From Tupaia tana (Eukaryota; Chordata; Mammalia; Scandentia; Tupaiidae), in NCBI GenBank assembly GCA_026018925.1, contig JAKSZU010000025.1, positions 27,450,696 through 27,514,695 on the forward strand: DNA of 64,000 bases. Direction: 5' to 3'. Below, piece by piece: positions 46,725-58,177 of this stretch (position 1 is the stretch's first letter; each line of letters begins with the position of its first letter). The notes beneath the pieces are model-generated. The model was not told the DNA's origin and searched no databases. It saw only the letters and a program-made list of their open reading frames with translations. The position numbers were made by a program, and so were the translations under genes.

Positions 46725-46983
46725 TTTTTTTGGAGAGGTTTTTGCTGTAGGGCGCGTGCACTCGCCAGACAGACAGAGACAGACAGAGAGACAGAAAGCG
46801 AGAAATCACCCCCCAGGGGAGATGGCCATGCCGCAATCCCTTCTCCTCCATTCTTCTCTCGGGATCTTGGGCACTCACGCACACGCGCCCGGTGTGAGTT
46901 TTAAGCCACCAGGTCCAGTACTCGAACCGCAGTCGACTACGTGGGAGTCCAGCGACATAGCCATTACATTAACTGCTGGTCCC
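46725..46983 (-). mobile_element. long tRNA-derived SINE, minus strand
   Basis: Near-consensus, short T run. A 9-bp duplication AATCCGGCT / AATCTGGCT lies at 46716-46724 and 46984-46992. Confidence 0.92.
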
Positions 46984-47262
46984 AATCTGGCTGTTTTTAA
47001 AAAGACAGAAATCACTGGGCCTAGCAGATTATAGAAGGTTTAAAACTGAGTGTCTCGTTTTTTTCAATATGCCAAGTCTATAGTTTCAATTGCCGTTTCA
47101 TAAATTTTAGGGCTCAGATAAAAACAATATGTATCTGAATACCTTATTCATTCATAATTATATAATAGAGTGAAAATGAATATAGCAGTAATATAATCCA
47201 TAGCTCTTAATCATTTGGGGGTCAAAGGACTTTTGAAATTACTTTTTAAAGAAACATATGAA

Positions 47263-47410
47263 GGACCGGCAAGCGGTGTGGTGGTTAAGGGTGCTGGACT
47301 CGCACATGGCTGACTGCGGTTCAAGTCCTAGACCTGGCGACTTGCTTCTCACTTTTCTCTCTCTTGCTCTGTCCTTATCTGGTCGAATTAAAATAAGTAA
47401 GTAAGTAAAG
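47263..47410 (+). mobile_element. short tRNA-derived SINE, plus strand
   Basis: The clearest short copy: GGACCGGCAAGCGGTGTGGT, GGTTAAGGGTGCTGGACTCG, GGTTCAAGTCCTAGACCTGG, CGACTTGCTTCTCAC, TC run, CTGGTCGAATTAAAATAAG and a (TAAG)n tail. The B box GGTTCAAGTCC is intact. Confidence 0.9.
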
Positions 47411-47451
47411 TTAATTTAAAAAATTCTTTCCTTGCTAAAGCTCACAAAATC

Positions 47452-47510
47452 AAGCTAGCTGGTGTCATTGTGGTTAAGGTGGCTGGATCCCACGTGACTG
47501 ACTGTAGAGG
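47452..47510 (+). mobile_element. short SINE head fragment
   Basis: GCTGGTGTCATTGTGGTTAA and GGTGGCTGGATCCCACGTGA match the first 50 bases of the tRNA-like head, then diverge. Confidence 0.55.
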
Positions 47511-48298
47511 GGATTAATGATATGTAATCCTCACCCAGTTGTGAAGGTTCAGCGAGGTGTGAGGACTTGGTTATTATCAGTAGCATACACCATCGTGCTA
47601 ACACAGGCTGTCCGCACAGAACCTCTTCTGCATTCTCGTTCTGCCTTCTACTTAGCTGGCCACAGTCTCCATCGTGGAAGGGCTGCTCCAGGGGCCTGGC
47701 CACAGAGGCCACGCTCTCGACCAGGCAGGAGGTTGAGTCTCGAAGGGAATGGAGACTGTTAGAGACGCTCTTTTACTGATTTTTGGCCAGGAATAGTTGA
47801 TGTTTTTAACACCAAGATAAAATCTACCATTAATGGAGCACGTTTCTACTTGTGAATTTCCAAGTGTGAAAAGGCGGTAGTTCCGTTTTTCAGTTGAGAC
47901 TTAGTTGGGACTTAGCCTGTGCCTCGTGTCTGCGGATAAAATGAAGTCTGCTTTGCCTTGATTTTAACTAGTACTGTGACATTCAGTTTTCAAGTCGATT
48001 TTATAATAAATTTAGCTAAAATATTGTCTTTATGTTTACAATATTGGCTATTGAACTGTATTTTGTGGCAAATAATTAGATATTTTATGACCCCCTCTCC
48101 CCAGTGCAGGGCCCATCCTCACATAAATATCTCCTATTGTAAGTTTTGAAACCAACAGAAAACTGAAAAATTTAGGTTATTGGTTTCTGGAAATGTGTTA
48201 TGTGAAATAATATAAAATATAGTATATATTTTAAAATTATTAACTAATACCAAGTAATTGTACCAGGAAAGTTGTTAATCATTTGAAATTTTTAAAAA
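47511..48298. other. unique DNA
   Basis: Nothing recognised. Confidence 0.4.
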
Positions 48299-48308
48299 TC
48301 TACAATAG

Positions 48309-48565
48309 AGGGACCAGCAGTTAGCATAATGGCTTTGTTGCTGGACTCCTGTGTAGTTGATCACGGTTCGCGTCCCGGACCCAGTGGCTTAAAACTCACA
48401 CCGGGCGCGTGTGCGTGCGTGCCCAAGATCCCGAGAGGAGAATGGAGGAGAGGGGATTGCGGCATGGCCATCCCCCCTGGGGGGTGATTTCTCGCTTTCT
48501 GTCTCTGTCTCTCTCTGTCTGTCTGGCGAGCACACTCACCCTATAGCAAAAACCTCTAAAAAAAG
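48309..48565 (+). mobile_element. young long tRNA-derived SINE, plus strand
   Basis: GGGACCAGCAGTTAGCATAA head, GGTTCGCGTCCCGGACCCAG, palindrome, CACCCTATAGCAAAAACCTC. A perfect 10-bp duplication TCTACAATAG lies at 48299-48308 and 48566-48575. Confidence 0.93.
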
Positions 48566-48575
48566 TCTACAATAG

Positions 48576-49806
48576 AATCATAATTTTTATTCTTCGGTGG
48601 TGATAAAGTAATGACCAATGATACTGGGTGATTATTCATTTATTTTTCTTATGAATGATAATCTTCGAATGGATTGTTCACCAAGTCATCTTATCTATTG
48701 ATATTTCAAAAATAGAACCCGTCATACTTTTCCAAAATTATTTTAATGGACCTTCCTTTTAGTTTTTTCCATGAGTATGAGATTTAATGTCATGAGTCTA
48801 TTTCTGTAGATGCCGTGTTCCCTGTAAATCAGTTTTTGTGTCAGAGAGGTAGAAGGGAGAGCTTCTATCATTCCATTCTTTCCTGGACTCTTGATCCCTT
48901 ACTTTTCCCATAACCTGACCTAATTTTTTTGCAAATGTTGCTAATAGCAACTGAAAAATAAGTGACTTGGAATTTATGCTTGCTCTAGTCTCTTCTCTAA
49001 TGGTAGCTTATCTAAACAGAATGTGAGGCCCACTGTTTATGTGGTATTACTGTCAGTAATACTCAATGAGACTTTAATTGCTTTAATTTCTGCTCTGGAT
49101 GTGGAGTCTAGGATCTGTGCCAGAATTCTTTCTTTGAAAATAATAATAAATACATCCAGGTTTTGATTTTTGCAAACATGTCCCCTGCTTAATGGCTCAC
49201 TGAATGAAATGTTAATGAATTACACGTTCTGTTATCTTGAATTTTATTATCAATTCTAACTACAGGTGCCTTGTTGGAAAAAAGTTATCAAGGTGTCTAG
49301 TGATAGTCCAATGAGAGTTAAATGCGTTTTCAAAAATTATCAAATTTATAAAAGTAGCTATCTCCTTTCAATCTGAGTCTTTTTTGTTTGTTTGTTAGTC
49401 TTCGATTCTTAATAAATCACCTCATTATGACTAACAAATTAGACTTAGGGAGGAAGCTTCCAGACTATTTTCCATTTTATTTTCCTGTTGGCAGAAGCCC
49501 TTGTGTCACTAATACATCTATTTATTTTTAAATGGAAACTTCATCATAAAAATTCATTCAAAAAGCATTAAGTGTGTAAGCTGGAGTTGTCAATTTTGGA
49601 CAGTTGGTAAATTGTATAATCTCATTTCAAAAAGGGTAGCTTCACAGCTGTGTCTCACTCTCTCGAGCAGAAGTGTTTTGAAAATCTCTTTCACTCAGAT
49701 TTTATGGTATCAAAAGGAAATGTTTTAAACCAAGGATAGAGAAATCAAAGATCAGGTCTTTACTGCAGGAAAAACCCACGTTTTTATGTAGAATTTCAGT
49801 GAGGCA
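48576..49806. other. repeat-free AT-rich DNA
   Basis: Over 1.2 kb with no transposon wording, the longest clean AT-rich interval in the 45-56 kb part. Possible conserved non-coding DNA; cannot be tested here. No gene seen. Confidence 0.35.
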
Positions 49807-49819
49807 TATACTCACATAT

Positions 49820-50095
49820 TTTCTTTTTTTTTTTTTCAGGGGGAAGAGGTTTTTGCTATAGGGCGTGTGTGTGTTCACCAGAAAGACAGAAAGACAGAGA
49901 GACAGAAAGCGAGAAATTACCCCCCAGGGGGATGGCCACGCCGCAATCCCTTCTCCTCCATTTTCCTCTCAGGATCTTGGGCATGCATGCACACGTGCCC
50001 AGTGTGAGTTTTAAGCCACCGGGTCCGGGACTCAAACGACGGTCGGCTACATGAGAGTCCAGTGACATAGCCATTACGCTAACTGCTGGTCCCCG
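49820..50095 (-). mobile_element. long tRNA-derived SINE, minus strand
   Basis: Full layout: T run, GCTATAGGGCGTGTGTGTGT, palindrome, GCTAACTGCTGGTCCC head. A 13-bp duplication TATACTCACATAT / TATACTCAGATAT lies at 49807-49819 and 50096-50108. Confidence 0.93.
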
Positions 50096-50109
50096 TATAC
50101 TCAGATATC

Positions 50110-50850
50110 TGCACCACTCATCCAGTAAAGTTGTGTAATGTGTTGATTTTCAGTCAATGCAACCTTGTGCAGCATCACAGTGGATCAGCGTTAGAACCTC
50201 TGCATCGCCCCGCTGAGACCCTTCTTGTGCACTGTTGGTTGTGTCCCCCCATCGCCCACCCCATTGCCTCTGGCAGCCAGGGATGTGTTATGTGCATAGA
50301 CTTGTCTTTCCTCGACATTCTACATAGACAGGATAGTACAGTCTGTGGCCTCACCTTGGCGTCATTCACTCAGCGTGAGTGTTCGAGGTTTGCCAGGTTG
50401 CAGCAGGTGTCTGTAGCTTGTTCCTTTTATGCTGCTAGTATTCCCTTGTGTGGCTATACCACTTAGTATATTCGTTTAGGATACTTAAGCCATTTCTGAT
50501 TTTATCATTGTTTTAGCTCTTATATTTAAGTCTATAATAAAATTTAATTTTTATCTGTAGTGTAGGGTCTCAGATCATATTATCACGGATAAACGATGGT
50601 CACAGCACTATCTTTACTAAGGCTATCTTTCTCCCCAGTTAATTGACTTGGCATATTTGTCCAAACTCAGCTGACAATGCGAGACCTGGTTTCTGGACTC
50701 TCAGTGTTGTCATGTTGATCTGTGTGTCTACACTTGTGCCCATACCACACAGTCTCATCAACCGTCGTTTTACTGTAAGTTTAAAATCTCCTTACTTTGC
50801 TCTGTTTTTCCAAAAATATTTGGGCTATGTTAGGTCTTTTGTAGTCTTGT
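50110..50850 (-). mobile_element. L1 3' end and ORF2 part, minus strand
   Basis: 50340-50465 reads as reverse L1 ORF2 end/3' UTR (TCATTCACTCAGCGTGAGTG, ATGCTGCTAGTATTCCCTTG). 50640-50850 is reverse ORF2 from further upstream (GACCTGGTTTCTGGACTCTC, TCTGTGTGTCTACACTTGTG, CCATACCACACAGTCTCATC). An internal deletion lies between. Confidence 0.75.
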
Positions 50851-50910
50851 ATTAGTCAGGGTTCTGGAGAATAATTAGTTCTGTGGAATGCAGAAGATAC
50901 ATAGACTCTA

Positions 50911-50980
50911 GGTGTTCAAAAAGTTCAGGGAAAATGTCTACTTTAAAAAATCATCCATAGATTTCTTTTTTTCTTTTCTG
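50911..50980. mobile_element. second-type MITE, one end
   Basis: GGTGTTCAAAAAGTTCAGGG and AAAATGTCTAC match the left end at 21723. The right end is not found. Confidence 0.5.
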
Positions 50981-51339
50981 TTTTTGTCTTTTTTCCCCCA
51001 CAACAATAAACCTGTACTTCAACTCTTGTGTTCCATGAGGTTCATGAAGTCCTCTCATATCACAGGAGATAGATTACGAGGGCTGGGAAGTCCTGTGCGG
51101 TGGCTTTCTGTAGACATGAGAACCAGGAAAGCTGGAGATGTAGTTCAGTCCAGGCCTGAAGATCACAGAAGGAAGGACAGATCTTTTCCACTGAATCTAA
51201 TGACTCAGAATTCAATCTGGTTTAGAAAAGAAGCTTGCAGACACATGCAGAATGTTTTCCTAGCTATTTGGATATTCCTTAGTCCAGTTACAATGACAAA
51301 GAAGATGAAATGTCACAAAGCCCATTTTATTTTTAGGAC
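50981..51339. other. unique DNA
   Basis: Nothing recognised. Confidence 0.35.
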
Positions 51340-51343
51340 CATG

Positions 51344-51720
51344 CTATGGTTTGAATGTGTCTCCCCCAAATTCATGTGATAATACTGGCTATAGTGGAAG
51401 CAAGAGGTTGAGACCCTAATCTGACTATGGGGTTAAGAGGTGGAGGGTGACTCAAATTAAGGTCCTCAGAATGGGGTACCCCTGACCAAATCCTGGCACA
51501 GGAACACAGGTTTGTAAGAACTTGCTCTGTTTCACACTGCAATGCCTTCCCTGCAATGCAATGCCCTTCACCAATTACCAACCAACAAGAAAACTTTTAC
51601 TGAATCCATTCTTTTGATTTTGGATTGGACCCCCCAGACCTATGAGCTAAAAGAATCTCTATTCTTATAAATCACTACTTCAAGTAAGAAACAAACCTTT
51701 TAGATTTGCTTTTGTAGGAC
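51344..51720 (+). mobile_element. MaLR-type LTR, diverged
   Basis: It starts TGCTATGGTTTGAATGTGTC and CCCCCAAATTCATGTGATAA, the usual MST/THE/MLT opening, with TTAAGAGGTGGAGGGTGACT further in. The 3' part (GACCTATGAGCTAAAAGAAT, TTATAAATCACTACTTCAAG) is altered relative to typical endings. Confidence 0.65.
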
Positions 51721-52160
51721 TGTGATTCTTCTTGATCAAACAGTGTTTTTCTTATATTCCGTAGAAAATCTTACAACTGAGAAGTTTATGGGTTGATTTG
51801 AGCTAAAGAGACAAAGTGAATAATTATTTGAAAATATAGTAGTAAATGAACAGATAGGAAAGTGGAACATATAGGTCAATGAAATTATCCAGGAGACATC
51901 ACTAATTAAAATATATATAACCTGAGTCATCAGGTATTTTTTTTGGTCTGTTTGTTTACTTTTCTTAAATTGGTGGTTGGTTATATCAAAGTTAAGCAGA
52001 CATGCTAACATTTGAAGTTAGAACATCTGTAAACACTAATATAGGCATTCATTTACAAATATTGACAAAATTTAGTAACTTTTACTCTATTGCATGATAA
52101 GATCAGGAATAATCAAAATATATTCATTTTTGAAAAATAATAGTCACTTTAATTACTTCA
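51721..52160. other. unique AT-rich DNA
   Basis: Nothing recognised. Confidence 0.4.
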
Positions 52161-52164
52161 TGAA

Positions 52165-52265
52165 TGCAGTGTTCACTCAGTGCCTGTTCTTTGCCACATG
52201 CTGACCTAGTAGATCAGTGGACAGAACAAAACAAAATCCCTTGCCCTTGTATGGCGTACCTTTTT
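52165..52265 (-). mobile_element. L2 3' end, minus strand
   Basis: CACTCAGTGCCTGTTCTTTG, CCACATGCTGACCTAGTAGA, CAAAACAAAATCCCTTGCCC are reverse-strand L2 ending text. Confidence 0.65.
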
Positions 52266-52484
52266 ACATTGAGCAGATCATCAACTAAAGTCTAAATAAA
52301 TAAGTCAGCTCTACAGTATGTTTGGTTCACGTAGCCAGCTACACAGTGAGGAGGAGATAAAAGCTGAGGGGAATAAAGAAAAACCGGGCCAGAATGTTGG
52401 GGATGAAAGTGCATAGGGGTTGGAATGTGAAGGGTGTGATAGAAAGGATGGGTATAAAATTAACTGTGGTCCAAATGCCAGGTC

Positions 52485-52938
52485 ATGCAGACTGCTTTGA
52501 TTTAAATACAGGCCCCAGAAATTCATGCGTGGGGACTTGACTTTATTGTTTGTATTGTTCTTAAGTGAGCACTTCATTCATTCCTTTATGGTGTCCCAGG
52601 GTGAGGTCCAGAGGGCAGTGACTGCCCACGGTGACGGCATCATGGAGGCAGTCGTCTCACGAATAGATTAGTGTTGTCTAGTGAGACCCAATGAAGTCTA
52701 GCTCAAGTGAAAAAGGGCTTGTTCTCTTGAGAGCCAGTTATAAAAGAGAAATCCGTCAGGTGCTTCTCTCTGCATGTGCCCGCCATCCTCTCTGCCTCCA
52801 TTGGCTATGCCGTAGACCTAGGGTTTTGGACTTCTCAACCACAGAATCCTCAGTTTGTAGAGAAACTTCTGTCCTGTTTATAAAAGCACTCAGGCTCAGA
52901 TATTTCCATTGGCAATGCAAAAACTGACTAAGACATAT
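52485..52938 (+). mobile_element. MaLR-type LTR, near full length
   Basis: Opening CTGCTTTGATTTAAATACAG; middle ACGAATAGATTAGTGTTGTC and GTTATAAAAGAGAAATCCGT (TATA-like region of the LTR); later GGACTTCTCAACCACAGAAT; close ACTGACTAAGACAT. The order and about 450-bp length fit a MaLR LTR. Confidence 0.7.
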
Positions 52939-53693
52939 CTCTGTTTTATATGAATATTTTTACCCAAATCTGATTCCTTGTGTTTTTTTCTTAAGATGGG
53001 AAGGGAATGGGTTTAAGTTATTTGTAATTTGAAAAAGAAGTTGCCATAATAGCACCCTTAGGCATTTTAAATAAATATATTTGTTTTTCTTTCTTCTTGA
53101 GTATGTCTGCTGGCTGCTTTTGTTTGTTTTATTATTTCGATTTTTGAAAGCAATAGCATTATGCATATTTTGTATACTTTCTCCTTTTATTTAACCAATG
53201 GGACTTTATAAGATATGTGGGTTTATGAATAAAATAATTCATGGGGCAATAAACTGGGCATTTTTTTTTACTTCTTTTAAATATATAGTGTTTCTCAAAA
53301 GGAAACACCCAAGGTAATAAGGTAATAGTTATGGAGAACATCATGTTAAAAAGATCTCAGGAACACTGTTTTCTACTCTATGGGCTTTGAATTAATGTCA
53401 CGATCAGAGGAAAGAGAGTATACTGTGAGAAATAAGAGAATCGGTTCTTTTCTAATGTTCAAACTGTTCTTTCTGACCTTGCCATAGTATAAAATACATG
53501 TAGCACTACAACAAGGAAAATTCAGCTTACTTAGATGACTGAAATATGATGCCCTGTGGTTGGCAGACTGAGTGTGCTGAGTATAGCCATGTCATGTCGA
53601 TTCTTGGGACTTTGCCCACCAGTATACTCCTTTACAAGCTGGTGGTTCTCATGTATAATATAATCAAATAACTATGGAACAAAATTAAAATAG
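52939..53693. other. unique AT-rich DNA
   Basis: Nothing recognised. Confidence 0.4.
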
Positions 53694-53708
53694 GATTATA
53701 TTGGAATA

Positions 53709-53976
53709 GGGACCAGCAGATGACATAATGGTTATGTCACTGGTTTCCAATGTAGTCGACCATGGTTTGAGTCCCGGACCCAGTGGCTTAAACTCACACC
53801 GGGTGCATGTACATGTGTGCCCAAGATCCCAAGAGGAGAATGGAGAAGGGACTGTGGTATGGCCCTCCCCCTGGGGGGTGATTTCTCAGTTTCTGTCTCT
53901 CTCTCTCTCTCTCTCTGTCTTTCTGGTGAGCTTATGCACCCTATAGCAAAAACCTCTCAAACAAACAAAAAAAAGA
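53709..53976 (+). mobile_element. long tRNA-derived SINE, plus strand
   Basis: GGGACCAGCAGATGACATAA head, GGTTTGAGTCCCGGACCCAG, body, palindrome CCCCCTGGGGGG, CACCCTATAGCAAAAACCTC. A perfect 14-bp duplication ATTATATTGGAATA lies at 53695-53708 and 53977-53990. Confidence 0.93.
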
Positions 53977-54009
53977 ATTATATTGGAATATATTATCTCT
54001 TCTTTTAGG

Positions 54010-54110
54010 ACGTTTTCATCTATTCATTTACTCATCCATCCTTTCAGTGAAGATTTATCTTTTGAGAGCTCAGTCTGGCAAGTGGTGGGATTGAAATATG
54101 GCCAGGACAT
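54010..54110 (-). mobile_element. possible L2 remnant, minus strand
   Basis: CATTTACTCATCCATCCTTT and CAGTGAAGATTTATCTTTTG resemble the reversed L2 terminus. Weak. Confidence 0.4.
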
Positions 54111-54114
54111 GGTC

Positions 54115-54485
54115 CTGAGGGGTAGCCGTGCATTACGGATGGGAATTCGTATGTTGAAGCTCTAGCCCCCAGTGCTTCTGTATTTGGACGTGGGGTCTCT
54201 GAGGAGAAGGTACAGGTTCAGTGAGGTCACAGGACTCTAATCTGGGAGGACTGCTGTCCTTAGAAAGGAGGAGATGCCAGGGCTCTCCTTCACTGCCCGG
54301 GAGGCCTCAGGGAGGAGGCGGCCATTTGTGAACCAGGACGCATGCTTTCACCCAGCAACCGGCTGGCACCTTGGTCTTGCACTTCGCACCGTCAGCGCTG
54401 TGAGGAAGTCCTTCCCTGTTGTTTGAGTCACCTAGCGTGTGTGTGGTACTGTGCTGTGGGGGCCTGCTGACCAGCACAAGTTGGT
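54115..54485 (+). mobile_element. MLT1-type MaLR LTR
   Basis: ATTCGTATGTTGAAGCTCTA, CCCCCAGTGCTTCTGTATTT, GAGGTCACAGGACTCTAATC, AGGCGGCCATTTGTGAACCA, CCGGCTGGCACCTTGGTCTT, TTGTTTGAGTCACCTAGCGT occur in MLT1 order. Confidence 0.85.
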
Positions 54486-54891
54486 TAAACAGCTGTCCAC
54501 TGTAGCGAGTGCCATGATACAAATCCACAGACTTGGGAGAGGAAGGTGTGGGTGAAACGCAAAGTCCCCAGCGAGGAGAAGACTTGGGCTGGCCGTGCAT
54601 GGGCGGGTGGGGAGTCTCTAGGCAGGGCTGGCCGCAGTGTGGTCGGGAACGTTCCGGGATTCTCTGCACGCTTGCTGCTCGCCACAAAGCCCTTCCTTCC
54701 CAGCCTCTGTGCGTCCCTGTGCTCAGGGAGCAGCCTCGGTGGGCATGGCAGCTGATTCCCCTGCATGGCCTAGCCCTCCCATGCCCACGTCCCAGGGCTG
54801 GCCACAGTGCCTGCCATACGAGCCGTGTGGTCCCTGTGGACCGCTGGGCTCCTTGGAAGTGTGTCTTAGGGTTGGGGTTTGAACCCCCCCT

Positions 54892-54892
<1 letters not shown>
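54486..54892. other. GC-rich unique DNA
   Basis: Nothing recognised. The 267-codon open frame 54533-55336 starts here and passes through the SINE poly(T), so it is not a gene. Confidence 0.45.
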
Positions 54893-54893
<1 letters not shown>

Positions 54894-54937
<44 letters not shown>

Positions 54938-55132
54938 GTTTTTTTGCCTTACAGCATGTGCGTTCACCAGAGAGAGAGAAAGACAGTGAGAAGGAAATTG
55001 AGAAATCACCCCTGGGGGGGATGGCCACGCCACACTTCCTTCTCCTCCATTCCCCTCTCAGGATCTTGGGCACGCATGTATGTGCCTCATGTGAGTCTCA
55101 AGCCACCAGCTGTGGGACTTGCTGGCCCTTTG
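54894..55132 (-). mobile_element. long SINE with 41-base poly(T), head deleted, minus strand
   Basis: T run 54894-54934, TTGCCTTACAGCATGTGCG, CCCCTGGGGGGG palindrome, GATCTTGGGCACGCATG body; then only the first part of the head is present (GTGGGACTTGCTGGCCC), so the B-box region is lost. The long pure tail suggests a fairly recent copy despite other changes. Confidence 0.82.
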
Positions 55133-55411
55133 CAGCTCGTTTTAACAATGCTGATTGGAGCCCAGTGGGGGGGGGGGGGGCACTACTGCAGTGAACACAG
55201 GCATCAAGGCAAATCCTGGTGCCTGATGCTCCTGGAAACAGGAGGTCAGAGACATTGCATGCCCCAGTGGGAGGCTGGAGCCTGTGTCCCCGTCTCCGCC
55301 CGTGCGCATTTCTCCACCACCTACACCGATGCATGACAGTTGTTAGTTACGGAGCGAGGCTTCTGTGTGGAGGGCACTGCCCTCTCTCCTTCCGCCACTG
55401 GCACTCCTGCA

Positions 55412-55590
55412 TTCATTCGCTCATCTGTTTCCTAAATCTACACTGAGTGACTGTAGAAACCCCGTGACATTGCTAGGCACTGGTGGGGCAGAGAGAGAGG
55501 TCACCCAAGAGATTGTCCCTGAGCAAGTAGGGGAGACAGACTTGACAAATACACGATGATTGTACTAGCAAGTGCTGTGAAGGAAATAAA
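55412..55590 (-). mobile_element. L2 3' region, minus strand
   Basis: TTCATTCGCTCATCTGTTTC, GACATTGCTAGGCACTGGTG, GATTGTCCCTGAGCAAGTAG, AAGTGCTGTGAAGGAAATAA are reverse L2 wording in order. Confidence 0.78.
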
Positions 55591-55610
55591 CTCTGAGATA
55601 CATGACATGT

Positions 55611-55868
55611 ATTTTTTGGTTAAGGTTTTGGCCATAGGGCACATGTGCTTGCCAGAGAGGAGAGAGACAGTGAGAGGGGAAAGGATAAATTTCTTGCAGG
55701 AGGATGGCCATGCTGCAATCCCTTCGCCTCCATTCTCCTCCTGGGATTTTGGGCACACACATACATGTACCAAGCGTGAATTTCAAGCCTCTGGGTCTGG
55801 GACTTGAACCATGGTCGGTCACCTGGGAGTCCAGCACCTTCCCCTCCTGCCCCCTGCTGGCCCCTGGG
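55611..55868 (-). mobile_element. long tRNA-derived SINE, older copy, minus strand
   Basis: GGCCATAGGGCACATGTGCT end module, a GGAGAGAGACAGTGAGAGG run, body, GACTTGAACCATGGTCGGTC, CCCCCTGCTGGCCCC head. The palindrome is lost. Confidence 0.83.
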
Positions 55869-58175
55869 GTATATTAGTTGTTCCTGGATGATTTTGAGAC
55901 ATGTCATCCTCTGAACAGAACCTGGTTCTATTGGTTGGCGTTTGCTCCGATCTCACTGCGGTTCCATTAACACCAGGACACCGGTACATTCCGGGAGAAG
56001 AGGGCTGTTGTCATCACAGGCCCCTTCTTGGTGTTCCTCCCACCCAATCTCGGTACTTCCTGGAAATGAGAGAGACAAAGTGTGTTTCAGAGCTTCTCAG
56101 GTAACCTGCCTCACGGGCTGTTCGCTCAGTAAGCGTAATTATCCCTCACTTTGAATGAGAAGAAAACCGACTTTACGATGCTTTATTATTCTTCCTATAC
56201 AGGGGAATGTTTGATTTCCTCTCTCCGCTTCTCTCTATTTTCCTCTAGTCGTTGTGTACTCACAGTCTGTGCAGACTGTGCTGAGACCTGATCTGGAATC
56301 AGAGTGAAGATTCAACCACAGAATACTTCTTATGGGCACTTCTGGAAAGATTTTTTTTTTTAATGTTTAATGTTTCCTTTTCCATTTTGGGGATGCCTAA
56401 AAATAGCTTGCAGGTGGGCAACTGAATTCGGAGCCAAATTCTACCTCTGTTCTTTATTACATTATTTGTTGCATTTTTAGAAAGTTTTATTGCTGATATA
56501 GAAGTTTTTGATTATTTTTTCCTGGATCGCTAGTTTTCCAGAGGTACTTTAGAGGCCAATATTAAGTCCATGATCTTGTTTTCATCATAGTTTTAGTTTT
56601 TGTAAATGAACAATGGAGTGGGGTCTGGACACGGGGCCCTTTTTATTTTTTTTCTCCTGCAAGGAAATGGTCCCTGTTGTCCCTTAGTCCCTGCATGGAA
56701 GGACAGCGGTGCAGATCTCGCTAGCAAATGTGGATGGCAGAAAAGCTCTTCGCTGAAAGGATTGGGGTAAAGCAGCAATCCCACCTCTCATAGTGATGTG
56801 AAATTATCTGCAGACAGGACGTTATTTATTTATTTTTTTAATTGAACCGTGTCCTGTACCCTCGGCTTTCTTATTCTAAATTGCAACTCTTGAAGTCCTC
56901 TTCAAGGGGTGGTTGTGCCTGAAACCGTCATGCCTGTAAACGCCGGTCTCAGAGGCATTGCTCTCTGTCTTGTGGAATATTGCTGTTCCCTGAGAACGAG
57001 CCCTTCATACCAAATAGTGAAGACCATGAACCCTTCAATCGACAGTTACCCGGCAGGACTTGGGGAAGGGTTGGCACCAGCACGTGGTGATTAATCTGGG
57101 GGAAGCAATGTGGTTGTAATTAATTTTTACTCAATTCCGTTTCCTAGAACGGGGATGCACATCTGCTTACACTTAGTGAAAACGTACTCCCCTCAGGATT
57201 GTCACCATCTCAGTGACAAAAACGGCCGATGCTGTGCTCAGAGTGAAGGGATACTTGCGGTGTACCTGAGGGGCAGTGTAGACCAGTAGGTTAAACCAGG
57301 AGACTGCAGTTATCAGGGCACGAGGAAAATGTCTTTTGCTGTGTCATTTCAAATTCTTTGCATCAGATTTCTCATCTTTAAACAAACTGAGCGATATCTC
57401 TATTGCCTTCTTCTTCCAAAATGTTACGAGGCAATATGAAACTGATTTTTCTTTCATTAAGCATTGTTAACTTCGCACATAGGACACGGCCTCCATGTAA
57501 GACAAAATAAGAAACACGAAACAAGCAAATGTCTCTTTTGACCTCCCATTTCTGTCCCAGTCCCTGAACAAAAACCTTTAATTTGATACGTGCCCTTCTA
57601 AACCCTCTTCCATGTATTACAGGTGAATATACCCTTTTAAAAATGGCAAAGCTGTATCTTAAACTGCCGCCATGTGTCTGTCGTGTCAATGTCCCGTAAC
57701 ATTTGTAGCCATCATGCTTATGGAAACATTGGCACAGTATATCCCATCTTCTTAAGGAACTATGATGAGCGTCCTCTGTTTCTTAACTGATTTTTGTGCT
57801 TACATTTAATCACTGAACACCTCTGCAGCATACGTGGTCTTCCCAGTATGAATACGGGAAAACTACACATCACTCTCCTCTGTGTACACAGATGCAGTGA
57901 AATCTGGGAAAGAAAACCTCCTGGATAAAAACGGTTGTATCAGAGAAAATGCACATTTCACCACAGCGACAGATACTGCCAGAACGCCCCGGACAGCTGC
58001 TGTGCACACGACTCACTCGTGAACGTTTAGTCTTGCCAGTCTGAGGCCCGACGTTGCTCTCTGGCCGTTTTTGGCTTGCCTCCCCATGATGACTGGTGAA
58101 AAGAGTTTCTTCTTGTGGTTATTGGCTTTTGGCATTTCTACTTAATTCTTTACCTAGCTTTCTTTCAAAAAAGAA
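55869..58175. other. unique DNA, no gene seen
   Basis: 2.3 kb without recognised repeats or exons. Only short open frames. Confidence 0.45.
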
Positions 58176-58177
58176 AA

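Noticed and set aside
46537-47034. 165-codon open frame
   Set aside because: More than half is antisense SINE. The same peptide phrase recurs at other SINE copies.
54533-55336. 267-codon open frame, longest in the window
   Set aside because: It runs through the 41-base poly(T) and the body of a minus-strand SINE; it has no domain and a poly-F stretch from the T run.
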